Source: an uncultured delta proteobacterium (GTDB taxonomy: Bacteria > Desulfobacterota > Desulfobulbia > Desulfobulbales > Desulfocapsaceae). Taken from it: 64,000 bases of DNA. Shown one piece after another: positions 1 through 8,040 of this stretch. Each line of letters opens with the position of its first letter. Position 1 is the stretch's first letter. Under the pieces are notes generated by a model. It was not told the origin of the DNA. It saw nothing but the letters and a program-made list of their open reading frames with translations, and ran no database searches. The DNA is taken from assembly GCA_903901335.1 (NCBI GenBank), contig CAIUQR010000059.1, positions 62,001 through 126,000 of the forward strand. The letters run 5' to 3'. A program made the translations under genes and the position numbers.

Positions 1-265
1 GCTGAACCGGCTCGACATCCCGGGCATAGATATTTTCATCCAGGACCTTGATGGCCCCCTCCACCCGGACATAGCCCAACCGCTCGTTAATCCTGTTGAT
101 ACTGCGCAGCAAGGTCGATTTTCCACAGCCTGAGGGTCCTATAAGTGAGGTGATAATCCCCTTTTTGACTTGGATATTGACATCGGTCAGGGCCTGGAAT
201 GTTCCGTACCAGAGGTTCAGGCCAATGGTTTCGACGGCGTTGGTCATTTCTTTTTCTGCTATCAT
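1..265 (-). CDS. pstB: Phosphate ABC transporter ATPase PstB (3' end outside window)
   Basis: The ATPase subunit of the high-affinity phosphate importer, acting at the cytoplasmic face of the inner membrane with PstC and PstA. Only the first 88 codons are inside the window. The N-terminus runs MIAEKEMTNAVETIGLNLWY, followed by the Walker A motif GPSGCGKST and LLRSINRINE, which are characteristic of PstB. The ATG at 263-265 is 8 bases after the stop of the preceding ATPase gene, so this is the last visible gene of the pst operon. The signature and Walker B motifs lie beyond the edge and cannot be checked. Unlike its neighbour, everything visible is canonical, so it is probably the catalytically competent partner of the pair. 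Confidence 0.9.
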   Translation of the reverse strand, partial: MIAEKEMTNAVETIGLNLWYGTFQALTDVNIQVKKGIITSLIGPSGCGKSTLLRSINRINERLGYVRVEGAIKVLDENIYARDVEPVQ

Positions 266-273
266 GCGGATTC

Positions 274-1065
274 TCAACCAAACCTTCCATCTAAATAATC
301 TTTTGTTCTTTGATCCTTGACCTGACCGGCAAACAGATCTTCGGTAATGCCCACCTCAACAACCTCGCCGTCCAGGAATAAGGCCATCCGGTCAGCGAGC
401 CGCCGGGCCTGCTGCACCAGATTGGTGACAAGGACGATGGTCATCTCCTTTTTCAACTTCTTTAAGACATCCTCTATCCGCATTGTGGTCACCGGATCGA
501 CCGCGATGGAGAATTCATCGAGCATTAACAACTCAGGCTCCTGGGAAAGGGCGCGGGCAATGGTCAAGCGCTGCTGCTGACCACCCGAGAGCAGACTGCC
601 GAGCGAATCGAGCCGGTCTTTGACCTCGTCCCACAGGGCAGCCCGTTCAAGACACCGCTCGACGATGATATCCAGGTCGGCTTTTCCGGTGACGCCGGAA
701 AGTCGCGGGGCAAGTGCGACATTTTCATAGACGGTAAGCGGCAGGCCGACCGGAAGCGGGAAGACCACACCTATCCGCTTGCGCAGGCTGTAGACATTGC
801 GCCATTTGCGGATATCCCTGTCGTTGAACGTGATCTGACCGGTGAAGGTCATGGAGGGATTGAAGATATCCATCCGATTCAGCGTCTTCAGAAAGGAGGT
901 CTTGCCGCTGTTGGCGGGACCGATGATCCCGAAAATCTCATGTTCATGAACATCGAAGGTAACGCTCTCGAGAACGGTCCTGCCTCCATAACTGATGGCA
1001 ACATCTTTGACTGCCAGTTTTACCGGATTATCAATATGTGGAAGTGATGCCATAGCCGTTACCAT
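274..1065 (-). CDS. Second PstB-like ATPase with altered H-loop
   Basis: An ABC ATPase of the PstB type (263 aa), lying between pstA and the canonical pstB. Visible motifs are Walker A GPANSGKTS, signature LSGGQQQR and Walker B LLMLDE. Two catalytic-cycle elements are atypical. The segment after Walker B is FSIAVDP where PstB has PTSALDP, and the H-loop reads IVLVTNLVQQA where PstB has the pattern VTHNMQQA, so the switch histidine is replaced by asparagine. The ATG overlaps the pstA stop (ATGGTAA), implying coupled translation; an internal ATG at codon 5 is an alternative start. I infer a heterodimeric ATPase pair with one weakened site, or an accessory ATPase with another role. Membership of the ABC family is certain; the degenerate status is read directly from the motifs. 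Confidence 0.85.
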   Translation of the reverse strand: MVTAMASLPHIDNPVKLAVKDVAISYGGRTVLESVTFDVHEHEIFGIIGPANSGKTSFLKTLNRMDIFNPSMTFTGQITFNDRDIRKWRNVYSLRKRIGVVFPLPVGLPLTVYENVALAPRLSGVTGKADLDIIVERCLERAALWDEVKDRLDSLGSLLSGGQQQRLTIARALSQEPELLMLDEFSIAVDPVTTMRIEDVLKKLKKEMTIVLVTNLVQQARRLADRMALFLDGEVVEVGITEDLFAGQVKDQRTKDYLDGRFG

Positions 1066-1928
1066 TTTTTCCTGCCCCGCAGATAGACCCGGAAGGCTAT
1101 GGAAAGGGAATTCATCACCAGCACCAGCGCAATCAGGACAAAGGCCACCCCATAGGGGACATCCTCAGGAACACCCGGCACCTGGGTCGCGAGCACGAAC
1201 AGATGCAGGGACATGGCCATGGTCTGGTCAAAAACGGACTGGGGCAGCTGCGGCAAGAAAAAGGCGGCACCGGTGAACATGATCGGGGCTGTCTCGCCTG
1301 CGGTCTGCGAGACCATCAGGATGATCCCGGTCAGGATACCGCTGATGGAGTTGGGTAAGACGATTTTGCGGATAGTCTGCCATTTTGTCGCTCCCATGTT
1401 CCAGCAGGCCTCCCGAAAGGCCATCGGCACGGCCTGCAGCGCATTCCAGGTCGAGACGATAACCACCGGCAGGGTCATGATCCCGAGCGTCAGACTCGCC
1501 GCCAGGATGCAGGTGCCGAACCTGAAAAAGAGGACGAAGGCGCCGACTCCGAACAGGGCATGGACTATGGACGGGACCCCGGCCAGGTTGATGATGGCCA
1601 GATTGATGATCCGGGTAAACCAGTTATCCCTGGCGTATTCACTGAGGTAGATCGCCGCGGCCACCCCGAGCGGCACCGAAAACAAGAGCGCCACGCTGAC
1701 CAGCCAGATGGTGCCGATCAGGGCCGGGAAGATTCCCCCGGCAGTCATACCCTCGGTCGGACTCGTGAAGAGGAAATTCATGCTGATCACCGAACTGCCT
1801 TTATAGGTCAGAATGGCCAGGATGATGGCCACCGGCAGGATCAGCAGCCCCGCCATCAGCAGGAACAGGATTCTGAAAAGACTTTCAATCTTCCGGTTGC
1901 GGATATTGAGTTCGGAGGCCTCAAACAT
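1059..1928 (-). CDS. pstA: Phosphate ABC transporter permease PstA
   Basis: Inner-membrane permease of the phosphate importer (289 aa, a normal length for PstA). The N-terminus is cytoplasmic and followed by about six hydrophobic segments. The EAA-type coupling loop is visible as REACWNMGATKWQTIRKIVLP near residues 195-215, and the PstA-typical QTAGETAPIMFTGAAFF follows it. The gene starts 3 bases after pstC stops and overlaps the next ATPase gene, so it sits in the middle of a tightly packed operon. It pairs with PstC to form the translocation pore. Confidence 0.92.
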   Translation of the reverse strand: MFEASELNIRNRKIESLFRILFLLMAGLLILPVAIILAILTYKGSSVISMNFLFTSPTEGMTAGGIFPALIGTIWLVSVALLFSVPLGVAAAIYLSEYARDNWFTRIINLAIINLAGVPSIVHALFGVGAFVLFFRFGTCILAASLTLGIMTLPVVIVSTWNALQAVPMAFREACWNMGATKWQTIRKIVLPNSISGILTGIILMVSQTAGETAPIMFTGAAFFLPQLPQSVFDQTMAMSLHLFVLATQVPGVPEDVPYGVAFVLIALVLVMNSLSIAFRVYLRGRKKW

Positions 1929-1931
1929 GCC

Positions 1932-3053
1932 CTACTCCTTACGAATACCGCGCAGAACCAGATCGGCGGTCATATTGATCAGGAAGGTGACGAGAAACAG
2001 AAAAATCCCCAGGGTGAACAAGGCCTGATAATGATCCGAACCAACGGCCGCCTCCCCAAGCTCGGCTGCAATGGTTGCGGTCAGGGCCCTGACGGAATCA
2101 AAGATGCTGGTCGGCAGATTGATCGAATGGCCGGTGGCCATAAGCACTGCCATGGTCTCACCGAATCCCCGGCCGACGCCGAGCAGGATCGCTGCAACCA
2201 GACCATTTTTGGAGGCGGGAACGACCACCTTGAAGATCACCTGCCAACGGGTGGCTCCCATCGCCTCGGCCGCTTCACGGTAACGATCCGGGACGGCCTT
2301 CAGCGCATCTTCAGCGATAGTGGTCATGATCGGGGCGGCCATCAGACCAAGGATCAGTCCGGCATTCAGCACATTCAGGCCTATGGGCACATTGAAGACC
2401 TTGATGATCAGCGGATTCATAATGGAAAGCCCGATAAATCCCCAGACCACCGACGGTATCGCCGCCAGGAGTTCCACGAGGATTTTCAAGAGTTCCCGTG
2501 TCCGACCGGTCGCGAACTCTCCGATATAAATCGCAGCTCCCAGCGAAAAGGGTATCGCAATCAGCATTGCAAGCCCTGTAACACTGGCCGTTCCCGCCAT
2601 CAGGGCAAGGGCCCCATAAGTCGGTTTCAACTCCGAGGTCGGCGCCCATTTCGGGGAGGTAAAAAAGGTCTTCAGGCTGAAAGGTTGGTCAAGTGACCGG
2701 GCGACCAGAAGTTCTTTATATGGACGTGTTTCCTCGACCCCGATGACCCCTTCAACAGCCAGGATAAGATCCTGAGACGTTTTAAAGGCCTTTCCTTCCA
2801 GAGGGGTCAGCGCATCAAGCTGAGTATCCGGCATTTTCTTTTCTTCAAGAAGATTGAAGACGGATTCACTGAGCGCGTAATGCGATTTAAAGATAAATCC
2901 GACCCCTTCTTTGGTAATAAAGACAAAGATACCGATAATAAAGACAATCGCTGATATCCCGGCAACGAAGACCAGGATCTGGACGGCCTTGTCGACAAAC
3001 CAGTCCATGTTCCGCCGATCATCCCGGTGCGGCGTGCTGTCAGCTCGGCTCAC
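1932..3053 (-). CDS. pstC: Phosphate ABC transporter permease PstC
   Basis: Inner-membrane permease of the phosphate importer (373 aa). It is longer than the usual ~300 aa because of a periplasmic insertion of roughly 100 residues after the first membrane segment (about residues 60-150), which is common in some PstC lineages. The coupling loop REAAEAMGATRWQVIFKVVVP and the GRGFGETMAVLMATG motif identify the family. I chose the GTG at 3051-3053 because GGGAGG lies 6 bases before it; this makes the gene overlap the upstream phoU fusion by 14 bases. An ATG at codon 16 (3008) has a poorer ribosome binding site. Confidence 0.9.
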   Translation of the reverse strand: MSRADSTPHRDDRRNMDWFVDKAVQILVFVAGISAIVFIIGIFVFITKEGVGFIFKSHYALSESVFNLLEEKKMPDTQLDALTPLEGKAFKTSQDLILAVEGVIGVEETRPYKELLVARSLDQPFSLKTFFTSPKWAPTSELKPTYGALALMAGTASVTGLAMLIAIPFSLGAAIYIGEFATGRTRELLKILVELLAAIPSVVWGFIGLSIMNPLIIKVFNVPIGLNVLNAGLILGLMAAPIMTTIAEDALKAVPDRYREAAEAMGATRWQVIFKVVVPASKNGLVAAILLGVGRGFGETMAVLMATGHSINLPTSIFDSVRALTATIAAELGEAAVGSDHYQALFTLGIFLFLVTFLINMTADLVLRGIRKE

Positions 3054-4140
3054 AGACTGCCTCCCTGCCCCGCATGATCTCCATCAGGTCATGAATTTTC
3101 TCAGAAAGCAGCCGGAACGAATCCTTGAACTGCCGCTGCTTATCGGCCTCGGCGATGTCGGACATCTGTGGTCCCACCTGCCATTCGAGGACGACCACAT
3201 TGAACGGGATCGCCGAGATATAGGAACCGACCGGCCCCTGCAGACCGACAATGACATTAAACTCATCAAGCCTCGGCAGCATCTCGATGGTGGTGTAGTT
3301 GCTCGATTCGAAATCGATACCATACTCCTGCATGAACCTGGAAAATCCGGGATCGGTTTCCATAGCCTGCACCCGTCCGGCACTTGCAAAGGCGCCACAG
3401 CGTGAGAACGATTTTTTTCCGATCGCCTCCGCCAACCGGCACAGGTAATTATTGGAGTCGGCAACGAACAGTATCTTCACGGGTTTCCGTTTTTTCGTCT
3501 CGCCGGAAACGGAAAACATCGTTTTTTCACAGATATTCTTTGATAAATCACTGACCCGTTCAAGAGAATAAAAGACCGACAGCAGGCCCAGGAGGTCTCT
3601 GATCGCCCAGGTCTCCTTGTTCTTCTCGTTGGCAAGATCGGCAAAGGCATTTTGAAAAGTATGGTCCACCTGGGAATCAAGAAGCTTGGTACTCCGCGCC
3701 AGCTCGATATTGTCGTCATTAAAAGAGGTGATCGCCTGGTGAAGCATATGACGCGACTCCTCTTCCAGCCGCATTACATGCCTGGTCATGGTCTCGTCCA
3801 GAGATGTTGTCAGATTGACCGCCACCTTCGAGATGCCGACCGCCTGATCACCAACCCTTTCCAGAAAAAGACAGACATGCAGGATTGATGATACCCGGCG
3901 CAGATGCCCTGCACTGGGGAGATACCGGGCGATAAAGGCATAGCACATTTTCGTGATCTCTTCGTTGTCACGATTGATCACATTATCCTTGATAATGGTC
4001 TCGTAGGACAACGGGTGATTGCCGGTCAGCAGGGCATGAATCGCATCCCTGATGGCCCTCTCGACCTTTTTCCCCAACTCGGCGGTCTTTTGACCAATCA
4101 ACGAGATATCATGCTCCAGCCGTTCTTCGTAATGACTCAT
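3040..4140 (-). CDS. phoU: PhoU fused to a degenerate low-molecular-weight phosphatase domain
   Basis: A 366-aa fusion. Residues ~1-215 are a PhoU repeat domain, including LERVGDQAVGISKVAVNL and LERVSDLSKNICE; PhoU normally mediates phosphate signalling between the Pst transporter and a PhoR-type kinase. Residues ~222-355 resemble low-molecular-weight tyrosine phosphatases/arsenate reductases: KILFVADSNNYLCRLAEA aligns with the active-site loop of that family (LFVCxxNxxRSxxAEA). Here the catalytic Cys is Ala and the Arg is Leu, so catalysis by the usual thiol mechanism is not expected. A binding or sensing role for phosphate or arsenate is inference. I chose the ATG at 4138-4140 because GGGAGGAG precedes it closely; an upstream in-frame start would add 12 unlikely residues. 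Confidence 0.85.
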   Translation of the reverse strand: MSHYEERLEHDISLIGQKTAELGKKVERAIRDAIHALLTGNHPLSYETIIKDNVINRDNEEITKMCYAFIARYLPSAGHLRRVSSILHVCLFLERVGDQAVGISKVAVNLTTSLDETMTRHVMRLEEESRHMLHQAITSFNDDNIELARSTKLLDSQVDHTFQNAFADLANEKNKETWAIRDLLGLLSVFYSLERVSDLSKNICEKTMFSVSGETKKRKPVKILFVADSNNYLCRLAEAIGKKSFSRCGAFASAGRVQAMETDPGFSRFMQEYGIDFESSNYTTIEMLPRLDEFNVIVGLQGPVGSYISAIPFNVVVLEWQVGPQMSDIAEADKQRQFKDSFRLLSEKIHDLMEIMRGREAVCEPS

Positions 4141-4201
4141 GTGACTCCTCCCATTGCACTGATCAGGGACCACCATCCTCTCCCGATGCGATTCCTCTTT
4201 C

Positions 4202-5071
4202 CTATTTGCATGTCACTGGTCGTACAGGCGCGTAGCCCTTTTTCTGGATGATGCACTGCCCTTCATCGCTGAGAATCCAGTCCAGGTATTTTTTTACTTC
4301 GCCGGTCGGTTTGCCGGTCGTATACATGAACAGCGGCCTAGCAATCGGGTAGGTGTTATCGATGGCCGTAGCCACCGATGGAGCAACACACTTATCACCT
4401 TCTTTTGCCGAAACACAGGGCATTTTCACCTGCTCGCTGGCATAGGCAAGTCCGCTGTAACCGATTGCGCACGGGGTTTTTTCAACCAGATCGGTCACAT
4501 CCTTGGAGCCGTGCATATCTCGGGAGCCGGCCTTGAAGTCCATTTTTTGCAGAACGTCCTCCCGGAAATATTCATAGGTGCCGGAATTATTCTGACGGCT
4601 CACCCGGATAATCTCCTGCCCGGTACATCCGGGAACCTTGACACCAAGCTGATCCCAGGAGACGATCTTGCCACCCTCCCCGTAGATCCCGGCGAGCTTT
4701 TCCAGGGTGATGGCGTTAAGCGGATTGTCCTTATGCAGAAAGATCGCCAGCGCATCATAGCCGACAATAAACTCAACCGGATCATGACCATTTGTTTTGG
4801 CTTGATTTCTCTCTATCCTTTTCAGTTTCCGGCTGGTATTGGCGATGTCGACAGTGCCGTTGATCAGTGCGGCGATCCCGGTCCCCGACCCGCCTCCGGA
4901 AACGGCGATCGAGACATTTGGATCAACTTTTTGATAGGCTTCAGCCCAGGTCTGGGCGACATTGACCAGGGTGTCGGAACCCTTATTCTGGATGACGGTC
5001 CCTGCAGTATGCCCGGGAGTCCCGGAAAGACTCAGCACCATTGCACAGACTATCAATGCATATTTTTTCAT
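4202..5071 (-). CDS. pstS: Periplasmic phosphate-binding protein PstS
   Basis: The phosphate-binding component of the Pst importer (289 aa). It has a Sec signal peptide (MKKYALIVCAMVLSLSG, cleavage near HTAG) and the PstS hallmarks GSDTLVNVAQTWAEAY, SGGGSGTGIAALINGTVDIANTSR and RQNNSGTYEYFRE, whose Ser/Thr/Gly residues contact phosphate. GGGGGAAG precedes the ATG. It is first in the operon and is followed by the PhoU fusion. It is a soluble exported form rather than a lipoprotein, because no lipobox cysteine is present at the cleavage site. Confidence 0.93.
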   Translation of the reverse strand: MKKYALIVCAMVLSLSGTPGHTAGTVIQNKGSDTLVNVAQTWAEAYQKVDPNVSIAVSGGGSGTGIAALINGTVDIANTSRKLKRIERNQAKTNGHDPVEFIVGYDALAIFLHKDNPLNAITLEKLAGIYGEGGKIVSWDQLGVKVPGCTGQEIIRVSRQNNSGTYEYFREDVLQKMDFKAGSRDMHGSKDVTDLVEKTPCAIGYSGLAYASEQVKMPCVSAKEGDKCVAPSVATAIDNTYPIARPLFMYTTGKPTGEVKKYLDWILSDEGQCIIQKKGYAPVRPVTCK

Positions 5072-5140
5072 CGGTCTTCCCCCTGTTCCTGATGGTTTCT
5101 CAAGATAAAATATTCTTATTTGAAGTGCAACTACAATTAG

Positions 5141-5170
5141 TTACAATATAAAAGCGTCCTTACGACGCTT
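5141..5170 (-). terminator. Probable intrinsic terminator after the phosphoglycerate mutase gene
   Basis: A perfect 7-bp stem (AAGCGTC / GACGCTT, loop of 5) at 5152-5170. On the minus strand it is followed by TTTATATTG, about 55 bases beyond the stop of the mutase gene. The T-run is short. It also lies in the pstS leader and could act there as a regulatory hairpin. No clear Pho box was seen in the 153-base gap. Confidence 0.45.
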
Positions 5171-5224
5171 CGGCAAGCATACCAGAATCCGCTTCATTTT
5201 TCAATCGCCGTCGTCAAGGTTTTT

Positions 5225-6505
5225 TTACATCAAATAGTATTTGGTATCCTCAGATCGGTAATTATGCAGGCTTCCCATCATATCGAGCATCGATATCAGA
5301 AAATGATTGGCACTGATACGGCCCAGCGCCCCCTGACAGCAGCCAGTCTCTCCATATTCCCGACAGAGGTCCCGTCTCCCCCGCGGCGAAAAGAGAAGGG
5401 AAGGAACCGGATCTCCGGAGTGTTCGCCCTGGATGCTGTCCGAGGAATGATCACCTGTGACACCGATAACCAGATCATCGATCGGCACAGCGGCAAGGGC
5501 CGCATCGAACCGCTCAAGAAATTCCATTTTTCCTGTCGGGTTGAAATCATGAGAACAGATATCAGGCCCCTTCAGATGAATAAAGACGATCTCGTGCTCA
5601 TGCAGGGCTGTAAGCCCGGTCTGAATCTTCGCGTCGATATCGGTATCGGCCAGGGCGGTAAACACAGGAGAAGTATACACGGTATGTTGCAGGAGCCTGC
5701 CAAGCCCTACGATTGTGCAATCTCCGGTAATAAGGGCAGCCTTCAGTTTCAGATAGTGAAGCAGATTGTCCAGAACAAGCATCTCGCCTGCCCCCCGGCA
5801 GATGATCCCGTTGGCCTCAAGTCTTCCGGCCTTCCTCCGGGCCCTGTTGAAGGGATGATCGGGAAGCTGCGCACAGGCAATACGGATGAAACGATTGACC
5901 ACATCGGCCGTCTTTGCCGCCCGGATATTGCCGGGATCATGGGGGATAACCGTTTTTATCCGTAGAGGCGATCCCGACATCGGATCGGAATCGGTGATTG
6001 CGGCCGACAGTTCAGGACCGGAAAGATGCAGAATCGCACGGTGTTGCGTGGCCGGATGGATCGAACCGGTGATACCGCAACCCAGATCGACCTTCTGTAA
6101 ACTCTTTGCGAGTTCCGCCACCTCCTCTTCTCTCAGACGTCCTGCACGCCTGTTTTTGATCAAAAATCCGTTCCCGTCCTTTTCGACGGTCGCAAAATTG
6201 CAGCGAATGGCCACATCCCCGTTCTGCAGTACAACTCCGGCACCAGCGGCCTCGATGGGTCCGCGCCGAAGAAACTGGGCGTCCCGCAGAGAGACGCCGG
6301 TCAACAAAGCAGTACCGGTATGGGTATCGACAGGGACACCGGGTGCCAAAGGGTCCATCAGTCCCCCTATGCCGCGACTGAGGAGTTTGTCCAAAGTCGG
6401 TGTATTGGCAGCCTCAAGGGGCGTCCTGTCCTGGAGTTCCGGGACCGGACGGTCACCCAGCCCGTCAAGAATAAACATCAGACCTTTATGAGAATGCAAT
6501 GTCAT
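5225..6505 (-). CDS. Archaeal-type phosphoglycerate mutase-like protein (alkaline phosphatase superfamily)
   Basis: A 426-aa protein of the cofactor-independent, archaeal-type phosphoglycerate mutase family (ApgM), which interconverts 3- and 2-phosphoglycerate. The start FILDGLGDRPVPEL carries the first metal-binding Asp. RGPIEAAGAG and GDVAIRCNFATV are the family core. HLKGPDICSHD and GVTGDHSSDS carry the remaining metal ligands. In usual members the serine nucleophile sits in a GSD motif before the core; here the corresponding stretch is VPVDTHTGTALLTG, so the serine appears to be Val with nearby Thr residues. That could mean a shifted nucleophile, a different phosphotransfer reaction, or my misalignment. 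AGGTGAAG precedes the ATG. It lies 6 bases after the 2-phosphoglycerate kinase-like gene. Confidence 0.75.
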   Translation of the reverse strand: MTLHSHKGLMFILDGLGDRPVPELQDRTPLEAANTPTLDKLLSRGIGGLMDPLAPGVPVDTHTGTALLTGVSLRDAQFLRRGPIEAAGAGVVLQNGDVAIRCNFATVEKDGNGFLIKNRRAGRLREEEVAELAKSLQKVDLGCGITGSIHPATQHRAILHLSGPELSAAITDSDPMSGSPLRIKTVIPHDPGNIRAAKTADVVNRFIRIACAQLPDHPFNRARRKAGRLEANGIICRGAGEMLVLDNLLHYLKLKAALITGDCTIVGLGRLLQHTVYTSPVFTALADTDIDAKIQTGLTALHEHEIVFIHLKGPDICSHDFNPTGKMEFLERFDAALAAVPIDDLVIGVTGDHSSDSIQGEHSGDPVPSLLFSPRGRRDLCREYGETGCCQGALGRISANHFLISMLDMMGSLHNYRSEDTKYYLM

Positions 6506-6511
6506 GATACT

Positions 6512-7717
6512 TCACCTGGAGGGGTTCCCGAACAGCTCATCGGCCGTAATACTGAAATCTTTCCGCAATGTGGCGACAATAATCTTCATGATCTTGCCGA
6601 TAACCAGTTCCTTATTATCATTGATCACAATAGGGACCTGGCAACGATCGGCCTCCGCCAGCAGGTTCGACTGAATGGCCCAGATTTCCGAAAAATTTTT
6701 CAGGTACCGCCGCGCCCGCCGGGCCGGAGCCCGGTCTCCTCGTCCGACGAGCTGTTTTTTTAACTGCTCCTGTTTCAGGACGGCCAGCATAATCATCACC
6801 ACCGCTGCATCCGCGGCTGGCGGTATCTTCTGCAACAGGTTCGGCTCGACATGCACACCCTCCAGAATCAGGGATACCCGTTCCTTCAGTGCCCGGTTGA
6901 TGACGGCTTCGCAGCTTGTCGCCAGCAGCCTGGACTGCATAGAATAGCCGTCAATGAGCAGAGAATCCGATGGCGGCCCCACGGTACTTCTGACACGGGG
7001 CAAAGTCTGCCAGGCATTGAAGGACGAGACATGCAGGATCGGCAGAAGGCCGGGCGGGAGCATGATCCGCATCACCTCCCGGAGCATATCGGTAGACTGA
7101 GTTCTGACGATATCGAGACTGTGGGCAATCTCTGTTGCTATGGTGGATTTGCCGCTGCCGGTGGCCCCGCCGATCAGCAGCAGCAGAGGTTTGCCGCTCT
7201 GCTGAAAATTTTTCCAGACCAGATAGTCCTGATCATAGGGAGGACCGAATTCGTTCTTCAGGATCTGGTACATCCGGTATCCGAGAAGAGCAACGGAAAG
7301 CTCACGCCTGTTTTCCTGGGCCAGGGAATCCTTCAGCTTGCCGATCACCACCATGGACTCGTCGGAGGTAAGCCCGCAGGATTCGAGGAGGCGCCGGTTG
7401 TCACTCGTAGAGAATCCTGCGCTCGTCCCGTCCCGTTCGATAATGGTGATAGGTTCAGCAGGCAGAGAACGGTCGGAATATCTGGCGATGATGTCGAAAA
7501 AACCATCTTTGGCCAGCAGGTCGACAACCATCTCTCTCAATTCCATAGACTGAAACTCGGTCTTACGGGTAAGGGTCAGCCCGTCGCGGGCAAGCGAAGA
7601 GATCTCGTAGGCCTTGTCGAAGGGCAGTCCGCTGTCCTGCAGGGAACGGATCAGAATGCCACGAAGGAACGGGATGCGGCTGCCGGTGAGTGAGTCAGTG
7701 ATAAAGGTCTTGGCCAT
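6512..7717 (-). CDS. 2-phosphoglycerate kinase-like protein (ATP-cone + P-loop kinase)
   Basis: A 401-aa protein with an N-terminal ATP-cone-like region (residues ~10-95, including PFLRGILIRSLQDSGLPFDKAYEI) and a C-terminal P-loop kinase domain with IGGATGSGKSTIATEIA at about residues 182-198. This arrangement matches archaeal and bacterial 2-phosphoglycerate kinases, which make 2,3-bisphosphoglycerate from 2-phosphoglycerate; in methanogens the product feeds cyclic 2,3-diphosphoglycerate. The pairing with a phosphoglycerate mutase-like gene 6 bases downstream suggests a shared phosphoglycerate metabolism. Substrate assignment is by family and context only. The ATG at 7717 has a weak ribosome binding site. 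Confidence 0.75.
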   Translation of the reverse strand: MAKTFITDSLTGSRIPFLRGILIRSLQDSGLPFDKAYEISSLARDGLTLTRKTEFQSMELREMVVDLLAKDGFFDIIARYSDRSLPAEPITIIERDGTSAGFSTSDNRRLLESCGLTSDESMVVIGKLKDSLAQENRRELSVALLGYRMYQILKNEFGPPYDQDYLVWKNFQQSGKPLLLLIGGATGSGKSTIATEIAHSLDIVRTQSTDMLREVMRIMLPPGLLPILHVSSFNAWQTLPRVRSTVGPPSDSLLIDGYSMQSRLLATSCEAVINRALKERVSLILEGVHVEPNLLQKIPPAADAAVVMIMLAVLKQEQLKKQLVGRGDRAPARRARRYLKNFSEIWAIQSNLLAEADRCQVPIVINDNKELVIGKIMKIIVATLRKDFSITADELFGNPSR

Positions 7718-7973
7718 CTGTCAAAATGAAATAATAGAGTATTCAGGCTGCATGCCAGTTCGATCGGGGTTTTCACCTGGCGATCCGCCCATCCGTCCCG
7801 TCCAATTGTTTTGAAACTTAACCTCCCTGACTGCTTACCATATTTTATCGTGTATTTTAAGATAAAAGAACACCGCCGGCACAACCGGTCAATCAGCCTG
7901 CTTCCGTTACCGCGTTGGCGTGATCCATACGCTTATGGCCGGGAATTGAATGAACTTCAGACATATTTATCTT

Positions 7974-8009
7974 TTGACTTTTAACAACCTATTATATAGT
8001 ATTGTAATA
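7974..8009 (+). promoter_or_regulatory. Possible sigma-70 promoter of the lipoprotein gene
   Basis: TTGACT at 7974-7979 is followed by the AT-rich stretch TATTATATAGTATTGTAAT, with TATAGT at a 15-base spacing or TAGTAT at 17. It sits about 40 bases before a gene with a GAGAGGTG ribosome binding site. The rest of the 323-base divergent gap contains only an AT-rich inverted repeat, TTTTATC / GATAAAA (about 7844-7868), of unknown role. Confidence 0.35.
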
Positions 8010-8040
8010 TTTGTGAATTATTAATAAAGAGAGGTGTGTC

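Noticed and set aside
1560-2696. 378-aa plus-strand frame across pstA and pstC
   Set aside because: Lies antisense to two well-supported permease genes and has low-complexity, charged shadow composition.
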